DNA of 64,000 nucleotides from Streptomyces lasiicapitis (GTDB lineage Bacteria > Actinomycetota > Actinomycetes > Streptomycetales > Streptomycetaceae), in the NCBI RefSeq assembly GCF_014646335.1, contig NZ_BMNG01000024.1, forward strand, positions 38,064 to 102,063, in the 5' to 3' direction. A program made the translations under genes and the position numbers. Below the pieces are notes generated by a model. The model was not told the DNA's origin and searched no databases. It worked only from the letters and a program-made list of their open reading frames with translations. This document shows positions 24,641 to 32,510 of this stretch, piece by piece (position 1 is the first letter of the stretch; every line of letters starts with the position of its first letter).

Positions 24641-26001
24641 TTCCACCGCGCGCCGTCGCTCACCAGTTCCTTGACGGCGCGTACGAAGCGCTCCACGTGC
24701 TCGTCGGGGGTGCCCGCGCCGAAGCTCACCCGGATCGCGTTCAGCGAGCGCTCGCCGGGCGCGGCCTCCGGGGCGCCGCACTCACCGGGCTCGTCGGACT
24801 CGCCGCCGAGCAGGGTGCGTACGAGCGGGTGCGCGCAGAACAGGCCGTCGCGCACCCCGATGCCGTACTCGGCCGACAGCGCGGCGGCGAAGTGCGAGCT
24901 GTTCCAGCCGTCCACCACGAACGAGATGACGCCCACGCGCGGCGCGTCGTCCCCGAACAGCGAGAGCACCCGCACCTGCGGCACCGCCGCGAGCCCCGCG
25001 CGGACCGTGCCGATCAGCTGCCGCTCCCGCGCCACCAGCGCGTCGAACCCGGCCTCGTCGAGGGCCTTGCAGGCGGAGGCGATGGAGTACGCCCCGATGA
25101 CGTTGGGCGATCCCGCCTCGTGCCGGGCGGCAGTGTCGTGCCACTCGACGTCCACTCCCCCGTCGGCGCGCCGCGCGACCTTCCGCGAGGCACCGCCGCC
25201 CGCGAGGTACGGCTCGGCGCCCTGCAGCCAGTCGGCCCGCCCGGCGAGCACGCCGGAGCCGAAGGGCGCGTACAGCTTGTGGCCGGAGAAGGCGATCCAG
25301 TCGACGTCCAACTCCCGTACGTCCACGGGGTGGTGGGGCGCGAGCTGCGCGGCGTCGAGCACGATGCGGGCGCCGTGCGCGTGCGCGGCGGCGGCCAGCT
25401 CGCGCACCGGCCACAGCTCGCCGGTGACGTTCGAGGCACCGGTGACACAGACCAGGGCGGGCCCAGTGGGGCCTCCCCTGCTCGAACGAAGTTGAGAGCT
25501 TGGGGAAGGGTCGCGGTCGGCGAGGGCGCGCTCCAGGGTGTGGACGGCCTCGTCGTGGGTGCGCGGGGCGTCGAGGTAGGTGACGCGGGCGTCGCGCCAG
25601 GGCAGCAGCGAGGCGTGGTGCTCGGTCTCGAACACGAAGACCTGGCAGTCGGCGGGGAGCGCGGCGGCGAGCAGGTTCAGCGAGTCGGTGGTCGACCGCG
25701 TGAACACCACCTGGTCGCCCTCGCGGCAGCCCAGGAACTCGGCGACGGTCTTCCGCGCGTTCTCGAACAGGTCGGTCGACAGCTGCGACAGGTAGCCCGC
25801 GCCGCGGTGCACGCTGCCGTAGTACGGCGCGTACGCGGCCACGTCGTCCCACACCCGCTGCAGGGCCGGCGCGCTGGCGGCGTAGTCGAGCGCGGCGTAC
25901 GTGACCTCGCCGCCGGTGACGAGGGGGACGGTGACGTCGCGGCCGAGGACGGGCAGCGGGGCACAGACGGCGGGGTCGGCGGCGACAGTGGTGGCAGACA
26001 T
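24523..26001 (-). CDS. class V aminotransferase, SufS/CsdA-type cysteine desulfurase-like
   Basis: 492 residues. PLP-binding Lys in SGHKLYAP, upstream DAAQ, His in ETEHHAS and a Cys in GLFCAHP which corresponds to the catalytic Cys of the type II cysteine desulfurases (RxGHHCA). Most likely it makes persulfide sulfur or acts on a related sulfur amino acid. An atypical 49-bp block (25464-25512) inserts RDPSPSSQLRSSRGGPTGP. The C-terminus carries a GVAET repeat that overlaps glycerate kinase. ATG at 26001 follows GGGAG. A SAM-IV riboswitch in the leader strongly suggests a role in sulfur metabolism. Confidence 0.85.
   Translation of the reverse strand: MSATTVAADPAVCAPLPVLGRDVTVPLVTGGEVTYAALDYAASAPALQRVWDDVAAYAPYYGSVHRGAGYLSQLSTDLFENARKTVAEFLGCREGDQVVFTRSTTDSLNLLAAALPADCQVFVFETEHHASLLPWRDARVTYLDAPRTHDEAVHTLERALADRDPSPSSQLRSSRGGPTGPALVCVTGASNVTGELWPVRELAAAAHAHGARIVLDAAQLAPHHPVDVRELDVDWIAFSGHKLYAPFGSGVLAGRADWLQGAEPYLAGGGASRKVARRADGGVDVEWHDTAARHEAGSPNVIGAYSIASACKALDEAGFDALVARERQLIGTVRAGLAAVPQVRVLSLFGDDAPRVGVISFVVDGWNSSHFAAALSAEYGIGVRDGLFCAHPLVRTLLGGESDEPGECGAPEAAPGERSLNAIRVSFGAGTPDEHVERFVRAVKELVSDGARWNYRTEDGRCVPDTGVAETGVAETGAADNEAAGGADAVAA
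24571..24615. repeat. three 15-bp tandem repeats in a convergent gene overlap
   Basis: Units 24571-24585, 24586-24600 and 24601-24615. The first two differ at one base, and the third is more diverged. On the plus strand they read PVSAT repeats (glycerate kinase tail) and on the minus strand GVAET repeats (aminotransferase tail). Confidence 0.85.
25464..25512. repeat. REP-like Streptomyces palindrome inside the aminotransferase ORF
   Basis: The plus strand carries CTCCCCTGCTCGAACGAAG followed by TTGAGAGCTTGGGGAAG, an imperfect inverted repeat that I recognise as resembling a common Streptomyces extragenic repeat. In the gene it is in frame and uses many rare codons (CCT, CCA, TCT, CAA, CTT, CGT, AGG, GGA, ACT). 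Confidence 0.7.
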
Positions 26002-26012
26002 GGCGAACTCCC

Positions 26013-26032
26013 GTGAGAGGCAAGCGAATTCG
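26013..26032 (-). promoter_or_regulatory. segment before the aminotransferase start complementary to the leader ORF
   Basis: GTGAGAGGCAAGCGAATTCG on the plus strand. The mRNA from here can pair with the leader ORF mRNA (26131-26147) over GTGAG plus CAAGCGAAT with a 3-nt bulge, closing a long helix around the terminator. It lies just upstream of the GGGAG ribosome site. Confidence 0.55.
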
Positions 26033-26112
26033 CTGCGCGACGCGCGTACGACGTACGACGGCGATCGGCTCAGCGATGAAGGAGAAGGAGGTGCGAAAAG
26101 GTGCGCGGAAAA

Positions 26113-26127
26113 GGGGCGTCGACGCCC
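26113..26127 (-). terminator. palindromic attenuator terminator
   Basis: GGGCGTCGACGCCC (26114-26127) is a perfect palindrome. On the minus strand it is followed by CTTTTCC, so it looks like an intrinsic terminator. It begins at the stop codon of the leader ORF and sits between the SAM-IV riboswitch and the aminotransferase gene. Confidence 0.65.
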
Positions 26128-26147
26128 TATCGCATTCGCTTGCTCAC
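26127..26147 (-). CDS. six-codon leader ORF between SAM-IV riboswitch and terminator
   Basis: GTG AGC AAG CGA ATG CGA TAG, read as (f)MSKRMR. AAGGGAG lies 7 nt upstream (26161-26155). Its TAG overlaps the first base of the terminator stem and its mRNA can pair with the sequence just before the aminotransferase start. The internal Met codon hints at sensing methionine availability, but this is inference. Confidence 0.55.
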   Translation of the reverse strand: MSKRMR

Positions 26148-26169
26148 GAGACTGCTCCCTTGAGGACCA

Positions 26170-26194
26170 GGACCCCAGGGTTCAAAAGGGGTCC
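26170..26194 (-). promoter_or_regulatory. alternative hairpin at riboswitch 3' end
   Basis: GGACCCC (26194-26188) can pair with GGGGTCC (26176-26170) across an 11-nt loop. The first arm also belongs to the 3' end of the SAM-IV aptamer, so the hairpin would compete with ligand-bound folding. It sits directly upstream of the leader ORF ribosome site. Confidence 0.5.
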
Positions 26195-26306
26195 GCGCTT
26201 GCGGCGAACCTTGCTGTCCACCGCCTGGTCTTCACCCAGGGCACCCCGCCACGGACGGAGGGTTGCCGGACAGCGGGCTGGGGCCTAGTCGCTGTCGCTC
26301 ATGACC
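26190..26306 (-). ncRNA. SAM-IV riboswitch
   Basis: The minus strand matches the SAM-IV aptamer as I remember it from Mycobacterium and Streptomyces: GGTCATGAG start, a CAGCG/CGCTG stem, CCGGCAACCCTCC core, GGGGTGCC, GGGTGAAGACCAGG, and a 3' end GCAAGCGCGGACC. About 117 nt, beginning 305 nt upstream of the aminotransferase ATG. It should bind S-adenosylmethionine and repress the downstream gene when the ligand is abundant. Confidence 0.9.
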
Positions 26307-26391
26307 TGCCGAGAAGTATGCCAAATGATCGCGCAGACGCAACTGACCGTCCGAATCCCGGACGTACGGGCTGCGCCTGCGCGGCACCGCC

Positions 26392-26414
26392 GTTCAGCCC
26401 GGTGGGGGCTGAAC
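26392..26414. terminator. stem-loop in the trpD 3' region
   Basis: GTTCAGCCC (26392-26400) and GGGCTGAAC (26406-26414), 9-bp perfect stem, 5-nt loop. It is the second hairpin downstream of trpD. It probably helps to separate trpD transcription from the riboswitch. The rest of 26307-26391 shows no gene. Confidence 0.6.
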
Positions 26415-26428
26415 GCCGCCGCGGCGGA

Positions 26429-26453
26429 GGAAGGAGGCCGCAGGCCTCCTTCC
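26429..26453. terminator. trpD terminator
   Basis: GGAAGGAGGCC (26429-26439) and GGCCTCCTTCC (26443-26453) form an 11-bp perfect stem with a 3-nt loop 14 nt after the trpD stop. Confidence 0.75.
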
Positions 26454-26467
26454 AACCACCGCACGCG

Positions 26468-27532
26468 CTACTTGTTGCTGGCCGCCACCCACCGCGCGAG
26501 CGCGGCCTTGGCCGCGCCCGAGTCGATGGCCTGAGCGGCCCGGGCCATCCCCCGGCGGATCCGCTCCGCCAGAGGGCCCTCGCCCTGCTCCAGGGCGACC
26601 AGCGCCGCCGCCGCGTTCAGGAGCACCGCGTCCCGTACGGGCCCCGTCTCGCCGTCCAGGAGGCGCCGTGCGACCTCCGCGTTGTACGAGGCGTCGGCGC
26701 CGCGCAGGGCCTCGACGGGGACGAGGTCGATGCCGACGTCCCGGGGGTCGAAGGCCTCCTCGCGGACGCTCCCGTCCCGTACCACCCACACCCGCGAGGT
26801 GGCCGTGGTCGTCAGCTCGTCCAGGCCGTCGTCCCCGCGGAACACCAGCGCCGACGAGCCGCGCTCGGCGAGGACGCCGGCGAGGATCGGCGCCATCCGG
26901 GCGTCGGCGACGCCGGTGGCCTGGGCCCGCACCTTGGCCGGGTTGGTCAGCGGACCGAGAAAGTTGAAGGTGGTCCGGATGCCGAGCTCGCGCCGCGCGG
27001 GCGCCACGTGCCGCAGCGCGGGGTGGAACTTCACGGCGAAGCAGAAGGTGATCCCGGCCTCCTCGGCGACCTCCCGGACCCGCTGCGGGGTGAGCTCCAG
27101 GTTGACGCCGAGCTTCTCCAGGACGTCGGAGGCACCGCTCGCGGAGGACGCCGCGCGGTTGCCGTGCTTGACGACCTTCGCGCCGGTCCCGGCGACGACG
27201 ATCGCCGACATGGTGGAGATGTTCACGGTCTTGGCGCCGTCGCCGCCGGTGCCGACGATGTCGACGCTCGGTCCTGGCACCTCGATGGTGTGCGCGTGCT
27301 CGTACATGGCGCGGACGAGTCCTGAGATCTCCTCGACCGTCTCGCCCTTGGCCCGCAGCGCCACCGCGAAGCCCGCGATCTGCGCGTCGGTGGCCTCGCC
27401 GCGCATGATGCGGTCCATCGCCCAGGCCGTGTCGTCCGCGCTCTGGTCGCGCCCGTCGAGCAGCCCGTTCAGCACGTCGGGCCAGGAACGGGCCGCCGCG
27501 GTGTCGCCTCCTGCGGGGGTCACAGCGCTCAT
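26468..27532 (-). CDS. trpD: anthranilate phosphoribosyltransferase
   Basis: 354 residues. Transfers phosphoribose to anthranilate in tryptophan synthesis. Diagnostic motifs: GTGGDGAKTVNIST (PRPP binding), KHGNRAASSASGASDVLE, FHPALRHV and NFLGPLTNP. Chosen start is the ATG at 27532 with AGGAG 5 nt upstream and the remembered MSAVTPAGG N-terminus of S. coelicolor TrpD. An in-frame ATG at 27562 is possible. It is not adjacent to other trp genes but sits after the qcr operon, as in mycobacteria (Rv2192c). Cytoplasmic. Confidence 0.95.
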   Translation of the reverse strand: MSAVTPAGGDTAAARSWPDVLNGLLDGRDQSADDTAWAMDRIMRGEATDAQIAGFAVALRAKGETVEEISGLVRAMYEHAHTIEVPGPSVDIVGTGGDGAKTVNISTMSAIVVAGTGAKVVKHGNRAASSASGASDVLEKLGVNLELTPQRVREVAEEAGITFCFAVKFHPALRHVAPARRELGIRTTFNFLGPLTNPAKVRAQATGVADARMAPILAGVLAERGSSALVFRGDDGLDELTTTATSRVWVVRDGSVREEAFDPRDVGIDLVPVEALRGADASYNAEVARRLLDGETGPVRDAVLLNAAAALVALEQGEGPLAERIRRGMARAAQAIDSGAAKAALARWVAASNK

Positions 27533-27603
27533 GGCCGCTCCTGGGTTCGTAGACGAAGACATCCCAAGCTTGTTGGGGTGGGTCCACCCTATCCAGCCCT
27601 CAG

Positions 27604-27649
27604 CACGGCAAAGAGCCCCGTCCATGCCCTGGACGGGGCTCCTGCCGTG
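27604..27649. terminator. terminator after qcrB
   Basis: Nested hairpin: AGCCCCGTCC (27614-27623) with GGACGGGGCT (27631-27640), plus an outer CACGGCA/TGCCGTG pair (27604-27610 and 27643-27649). It lies just past the qcrB stop at 27687 and upstream of trpD, so it probably ends the ctaE-qcrCAB transcript. Confidence 0.85.
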
Positions 27650-27686
27650 GCGACCTTCAGGTCAGCGCGTCACCGCGCTCCGGTGA

Positions 27687-29339
27687 TCAGTGGTGGCCGT
27701 GGCCGCTCGTGATCTCCTTGTACTCCTCGGCGGTCGGCTTGGGGATCTGGGTGTCCTCGCCGTACATGCCCTTGGAGAGCTTCGCCCGCAGCTTCTGCGA
27801 GCCCTTCACCTTGCGCTCGACGCCGTTCTCGTCGACCGTCGGGCCGATCTCGAGCGGCTCGTACTGCTCGTGCGCGGTGAGGGTGTGCAGCTGCTCCTTG
27901 TTGAGCGGCTCGTGCACCTCGATGAACTCACCGTGCGGCAGGCGCTTGATGAGGCCGGACTCGCGTCCGTGCAGCACCTTGTCCTTGTCGCGGCGCTGGA
28001 GGCCGAGGCAGATCCGCTTGGTGACGATGAACGCGATGACCGGTCCGGCGAAGAAGAAGATCCGGACGAACCAGGTGATGGCGTTGATCGACAGGTGGAA
28101 GTGCGTGGCCCACAGGTCGTTTCCACCACCGACCAGCAGTACGAAGTACCAGGTCATCCAGGCCACACCGAAGGCGGTGCGGGTCGGGGCGTTGCGCGGG
28201 CGGTCCAGGATGTGGTGCTCGCGCTTGTCCCCGGTGACCCAGGCCTCGATGAACGGGTAGACCGCGATGGCCACCAGGACCAGCGGGAAGATGATCAACG
28301 GGATGAACACACCCAGGACGAGCGTGTGACCCCAGGCGTTGATCTCCCAGCCGGGCATGACACGGATCAGGCCTTCGGAGAAGCCCATGTACCAGTCGGG
28401 CTGGGCGCCGGTGGACACCTGGTCCGGACGGTAGGGCCCGAGAGCCCAGATCGGGTTGATCGTCGCGATCGCCGAGACGGCCGCGATGATGCCGAAGACC
28501 AGGAAGAAGAAGCCTCCGGCCTTGGCCATGTAGACCGGCAGCAGCGGCATGCCGACGACGTTCTTGTTGGTCTTGCCGGGGCCCGCGAACTGCGTGTGCT
28601 TGTGGTAGAAGACCAGGATCAGGTGCGCCACCACGAGCCCGAGCATGATGCCCGGCAGCAGCAGGATGTGCACCGAGTAGAACCGCGCCACGAAGTCGCC
28701 GCCGGGGAACTCCCCGCCGAACAGGAACATCGAGAGGTACGTTCCGACGATCGGCACCGACAGGACGGCGCCCTGCATGAAGCGGACACCTGTTCCTGAC
28801 AACAGGTCGTCCGGCAGCGAGTAACCGGTGAATCCGGTGAACATGCCGAGGACGAACAACAGGAAGCCGAACAGCCAGTTGACCTCGCGCGGCTTGCGGA
28901 AGGCGCCCGTGAAGAAGACGCGCATCATGTGCACGAACATGGCCGCGAGGAAGATCAGCGCCGCCCAGTGGTGGATCTGCCGGATCAGCAGACCACCGCG
29001 CACATCGAAGGAGATGTGCATGGTCGAGTTGAACGCCTCGGACATCAGCTGGCCCTGCAGGGGCACGTAGCTGCCGTGGTACTCCACCTCGTTCATCGAC
29101 GGGTGGAAGAACAGCGTCAGATACACACCCGTGAGGATGATGATGATGAAGCTGTAGAGGCAGATCTCACCGAGCATGAAGGACCAGTGGTCCGGGAAGA
29201 TCTTGCGCATGTTGGCCTTGGCCAGGGAGTAGATCCCAAGTCGGCCGTCGGCCCAGTCGGCGACCCGCTCACCGGCGGGCGCCTTCTTGCGTGAGTCGGC
29301 GGCAGGGGCCGCCGTCGCCGTGGTGTTCTCGGTGCTCAT
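27687..29339 (-). CDS. qcrB: cytochrome bc1 complex cytochrome b subunit QcrB
   Basis: 550 residues with about nine membrane helices. Contains the paired heme-b His ligands (one motif IHHWAA, another in VAHLILV) and the quinol oxidation PEW-type loop region (QPDWYMG). A long hydrophilic C-terminal extension of about 120 residues is typical of actinobacterial cytochrome b. ATG at 29339 overlaps the qcrA stop in ATGA, so the genes are coupled. It transfers electrons from menaquinol in the bc1-aa3 supercomplex. Confidence 0.97.
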   Translation of the reverse strand: MSTENTTATAAPAADSRKKAPAGERVADWADGRLGIYSLAKANMRKIFPDHWSFMLGEICLYSFIIIILTGVYLTLFFHPSMNEVEYHGSYVPLQGQLMSEAFNSTMHISFDVRGGLLIRQIHHWAALIFLAAMFVHMMRVFFTGAFRKPREVNWLFGFLLFVLGMFTGFTGYSLPDDLLSGTGVRFMQGAVLSVPIVGTYLSMFLFGGEFPGGDFVARFYSVHILLLPGIMLGLVVAHLILVFYHKHTQFAGPGKTNKNVVGMPLLPVYMAKAGGFFFLVFGIIAAVSAIATINPIWALGPYRPDQVSTGAQPDWYMGFSEGLIRVMPGWEINAWGHTLVLGVFIPLIIFPLVLVAIAVYPFIEAWVTGDKREHHILDRPRNAPTRTAFGVAWMTWYFVLLVGGGNDLWATHFHLSINAITWFVRIFFFAGPVIAFIVTKRICLGLQRRDKDKVLHGRESGLIKRLPHGEFIEVHEPLNKEQLHTLTAHEQYEPLEIGPTVDENGVERKVKGSQKLRAKLSKGMYGEDTQIPKPTAEEYKEITSGHGHH

Positions 29340-30394
29340 CCGCGCTCCCAGAAGGCAGGACCGACGGGCTCGTCGAAGTCGCCGTGCGCCTCGAGGTAGC
29401 CCTCCTCGTTCACGCCGATCTTCAACTGCGGAAGGGCGTGACCGGCGGGGCCGAAGATGACTCGGGCGCCGTCGGAGAGGTCGAAGGTGGACTGGTGGCA
29501 CGGGCAGAGCGCGTGGTGCGTCTGCTGCTCGTACAGGGAGATCGGGCAGCCCACGTGGGTGCAGATCTTGGAGTACGCGACGACGCCCTCGTGCGACCAC
29601 GCCAGCTCGCGCTTGTCCTTGATGTTGTCCGGCTGGATCCGGACGATCATCAGGGCGGCCTTGGCGATCTGGGTCTGGAAGTCGTGGTCGTGCTCCTCCA
29701 GGCCCTCGGGCTTGGCGAAGGTGAGCGAGCCGACCGGGATGTCCGAGGGGCGCAGCGGCTCGTTCGTGTTCATGTTCACGAGCAGCTTGCCCTTGGACCA
29801 CAGGGTGTGCCGCAGTTTGTCCTCCGGCAGCGGACCGAGGTCACGCAGCAGGACGACACCGGACAGCGGGACCATCGCGAGCGCGCCGAACATGGTGTTG
29901 CGGATCAGCTTGCGCCGGCCGAGCTGGGACTCCTTCGCGCCTTCCGCGAAGTCGGCCAGGACCTTGGCCTTGACCTCGGGCTCGGCCTCGATGGGGTGCC
30001 GGTCGTCGGCGACCTCCACGTCGGACATCAGGGTGCGGGCCCAGTGGACCGCGCCCGCGCCGATGCAGAAGAGGGCCACGCCGAGGGTCATGCCCAGGGA
30101 GAAGTTGAGCGCGCTGATGTGGCCGATGGGCCAGATGTAGACGCTCTTGTCGACCGGGAAGGCCACGAACGAGGCGATGAAGGCCACGGTGGCCAGCATC
30201 GAGATCGTGAACAGGAGCGCGACCGTGCGCTCGGAGCGCCGGGCGGCCTGCTCGTCGATGTCCTGGACGCGGTGCTCGTGGGGCGGCAGCCCCGGGTCCG
30301 CGAACGGGTGGGCCTCGTCGGCCACGGCTACCGCGCCGTGCGCGGATTCCTGCTCGCTGGGCAGGTTCTCTGCTGGATTCTCTTGGCTACTCAT
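29336..30394 (-). CDS. qcrA: Rieske iron-sulfur subunit QcrA
   Basis: 352 residues. Three predicted membrane helices, the actinobacterial N-terminal extension, and a Rieske domain with the 2Fe-2S ligands in CTHVGC and CPCHQS (two Cys, two His). Electron carrier between QcrB and the cytochrome c subunit. ATG at 30394 overlaps the qcrC stop (ATGA). Confidence 0.97.
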   Translation of the reverse strand: MSSQENPAENLPSEQESAHGAVAVADEAHPFADPGLPPHEHRVQDIDEQAARRSERTVALLFTISMLATVAFIASFVAFPVDKSVYIWPIGHISALNFSLGMTLGVALFCIGAGAVHWARTLMSDVEVADDRHPIEAEPEVKAKVLADFAEGAKESQLGRRKLIRNTMFGALAMVPLSGVVLLRDLGPLPEDKLRHTLWSKGKLLVNMNTNEPLRPSDIPVGSLTFAKPEGLEEHDHDFQTQIAKAALMIVRIQPDNIKDKRELAWSHEGVVAYSKICTHVGCPISLYEQQTHHALCPCHQSTFDLSDGARVIFGPAGHALPQLKIGVNEEGYLEAHGDFDEPVGPAFWERG

Positions 30395-31200
30395 GACTTC
30401 TTGGCCTTTGCGGTCCGGGCGGCGACCCACACGGCGACCGCGATCAGCGCGCCGAGGCCGAAGATCCAGGCGAAGAGGCCTTCACTGACCGGTCCGAGAC
30501 CGCCCAGCTTGAGACCGCCGGGGCTCTCGGTCTTCTCGCTGTTGACCGCGTCGAGGTACGCGATGATGTCCTTCTTGCTCTTCTCCGGCATCGTCGTGTC
30601 GGGGAAGGACGGCATGTTCTGCGGGCCGGTCTCCATGGCCTCGTAGAGATGCTTGGGGCTGACGCCCTCGAGGCTGGGAGCGAACTTGCCGTGCGTCAGC
30701 GCGCCGCCTTCACCGGTGAAGTTGTGGCACTGCGCGCAGTTCGTACGGAACAGCTCGCCACCCTTGGCGATGTCGGCGCCCTCGGGGCTGACCTGCTTCT
30801 TCGTCGGGATGTCGGGTCCCGCGCCGAGCGAGGCGACGTACGCGGCGAGCTGGTCGATCTGCGCCTGGTTGTAGATGACCTTCTTCTTGGGCGCCTGGGC
30901 GCCCGGCTGCTGGAGCGGCATACGGCCGGTGCCGACCTGGAAGTCGACAGCGGCGGCGCCCACGCCCACCAGGCTGGGACCGTCGGAACTGCCCTGACCG
31001 CCGGTTCCGTGGCAGCTGGAGCAGCCAACGGCATAGAGCTTCTTGCCCTCGTCGATGGCGAGGGACTGAGCGGTTTCGTCGGCCTGCGCCTTGTCCGCCG
31101 GAGCGAACACGGCGTACAGCCCCCCGGTGGCCGCCAGCGCGAGGAGTAGGACGACGACCGCCGCCAGCGGATGGCGTCGTCGTGCGGAGAGCTTTTTCAC
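30391..31200 (-). CDS. qcrC: diheme cytochrome c subunit QcrC
   Basis: 269 residues. N-terminal membrane anchor, two CxxCH heme sites (CSSCH and CAQCH) in duplicated cytochrome c folds, and a C-terminal membrane helix (IFGLGALIAVAVWVAA). Typical of actinobacteria that lack soluble cytochrome c: the fused domains feed the aa3 oxidase directly. GTG at 31200 has a modest GGGGT site. It is 101 bp downstream of ctaE. Confidence 0.96.
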   Translation of the reverse strand: MKKLSARRRHPLAAVVVLLLALAATGGLYAVFAPADKAQADETAQSLAIDEGKKLYAVGCSSCHGTGGQGSSDGPSLVGVGAAAVDFQVGTGRMPLQQPGAQAPKKKVIYNQAQIDQLAAYVASLGAGPDIPTKKQVSPEGADIAKGGELFRTNCAQCHNFTGEGGALTHGKFAPSLEGVSPKHLYEAMETGPQNMPSFPDTTMPEKSKKDIIAYLDAVNSEKTESPGGLKLGGLGPVSEGLFAWIFGLGALIAVAVWVAARTAKAKKS

Positions 31201-31301
31201 GGATTACCCCGGTGTCAGGATCTTCTGCGTCGATGCTTCTGGAATGTGTCGGTACGTCGGGTGCGTCGGGGCGGCCGGGCCGCCACGGTCCCCGGTACCG
31301 A

Positions 31302-31922
31302 TTACTTGATCATGTAGATCGTGGCGAAGAGGCCGATCCAGACGACATCGACGAAGTGCCAGTAGTAGGACACGACGATGGCAGCGGTCGCCTGCTCGTG
31401 AGTGAACCTCCGAGCCGCGTAGGTACGGCCGAGGACCAGCAGGAAGGCGATGAGTCCGCCTGTCACATGCAGTCCGTGGAAACCGGTGGTCAGGTAGAAC
31501 ACTGAGCCGTACGGGTCCGACGAGAGCGAGAGGCCCTCGTGCTTGACCAGCTCCGTGTACTCGAAGACCTGACCGCCGATGAAGACCGCACCCATGATGA
31601 AGGTGACGATGAACCACATCCGGAGCTTCTTCACGTCCCCGCGCTCGGCGGCGAACACGCCGAGCTGGCAGGTGAGGGAGGAGAGCACCAGGATCGTGGT
31701 GTTCGTCGCAGAGAACGGGAAGTTCAGGCTTGACGCCATTTCCTTCCAGTGATCTGGACCGGTCACCGATCGCAGGGTGAAGTACATCGCGAAGAGGGCC
31801 GCGAAGAACATCAGCTCGGAACTCAGCCAGATGATGGTTCCGACGCTGGTGAGGTTCGGTCGATTGACCGGCGGGTGCGCGTGCCCGGTATCTACTGTCG
31901 TTGCTGTCGCCACGACCGACAT
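31302..31922 (-). CDS. ctaE: cytochrome c oxidase subunit III
   Basis: 206 residues with five membrane helices and the subunit III residues GFHGLHV and YYWHFVDVVW near the end. Part of the aa3 oxidase. First gene of the ctaE-qcrCAB run. ATG at 31922. It diverges from a receiver-like gene, and the 165-bp gap must contain its promoter, though I see no clear boxes. Confidence 0.95.
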   Translation of the reverse strand: MSVVATATTVDTGHAHPPVNRPNLTSVGTIIWLSSELMFFAALFAMYFTLRSVTGPDHWKEMASSLNFPFSATNTTILVLSSLTCQLGVFAAERGDVKKLRMWFIVTFIMGAVFIGGQVFEYTELVKHEGLSLSSDPYGSVFYLTTGFHGLHVTGGLIAFLLVLGRTYAARRFTHEQATAAIVVSYYWHFVDVVWIGLFATIYMIK

Positions 31923-32087
31923 TATGTCGGTCGCTTATCCCGCCCTCACCCCGGGGGGTGCCGTTCGGAGTGTCTGCGGGGTGTGTCCTGCCCGTATGGC
32001 CCATCGGAGCGGTGTCCGAACCGGTGTTGACGAGGTGTCGGGAGGAGTAGCATCCGCGCGAGATCACCTCGACGAAGCGGAGGAACC

Positions 32088-32492
32088 ATGCAGCCAACCG
32101 CCACGGTCCTTGTCTACAGCGACAACGCGAACACCCGTGAGCAGGTCCGCCTGGCCACCGGGCGCAGGCCGGCCTCCGACGTCCCGGAGGTGCGCTTCCT
32201 GGAGTGCGCGACGCTCCCGGCGGTCCTGACGGAGCTGGACCGGGGCGGCGTCGACGTGTGCGTGCTCGACGGGGAGGCCACCCCTGCGGGGGGCATGGGG
32301 GTGTGCCGGCAGATCAAGGACGAGATCTTCCAGGCCCCGCCCGTGCTGGTGCTCATCGGGCGGCCGCAGGACGCCTGGCTGGCCACGTGGAGCCGGGCCG
32401 AGGCCGCGGTGACCTTGCCGGTCGATCCGGTGGAGTTCGCGGCGGCGCTGGCCGACCTGCTGCGCAGCAAGTCGGCCCTCACCGCGGGCTAG
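32088..32492 (+). CDS. degenerate response-regulator receiver-like protein
   Basis: 134 residues with a receiver fold (TVLVYSDN, CVLDGE, PVLVLIG, LPVDPVEF). An Asp is in the phospho-acceptor place (VCVLDG), but the acidic pair of strand 1 is YSDN, the Thr/Ser of strand 4 is changed and the invariant Lys is replaced (LPVDP instead of KPFD). It may therefore be a pseudo-receiver. No output domain. ATG at 32088 follows GGAGG. It diverges from ctaE. Confidence 0.8.
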   Translation: MQPTATVLVYSDNANTREQVRLATGRRPASDVPEVRFLECATLPAVLTELDRGGVDVCVLDGEATPAGGMGVCRQIKDEIFQAPPVLVLIGRPQDAWLATWSRAEAAVTLPVDPVEFAAALADLLRSKSALTAG

Positions 32493-32510
32493 CTCGGGGC
32501 CCTGCGGGGC

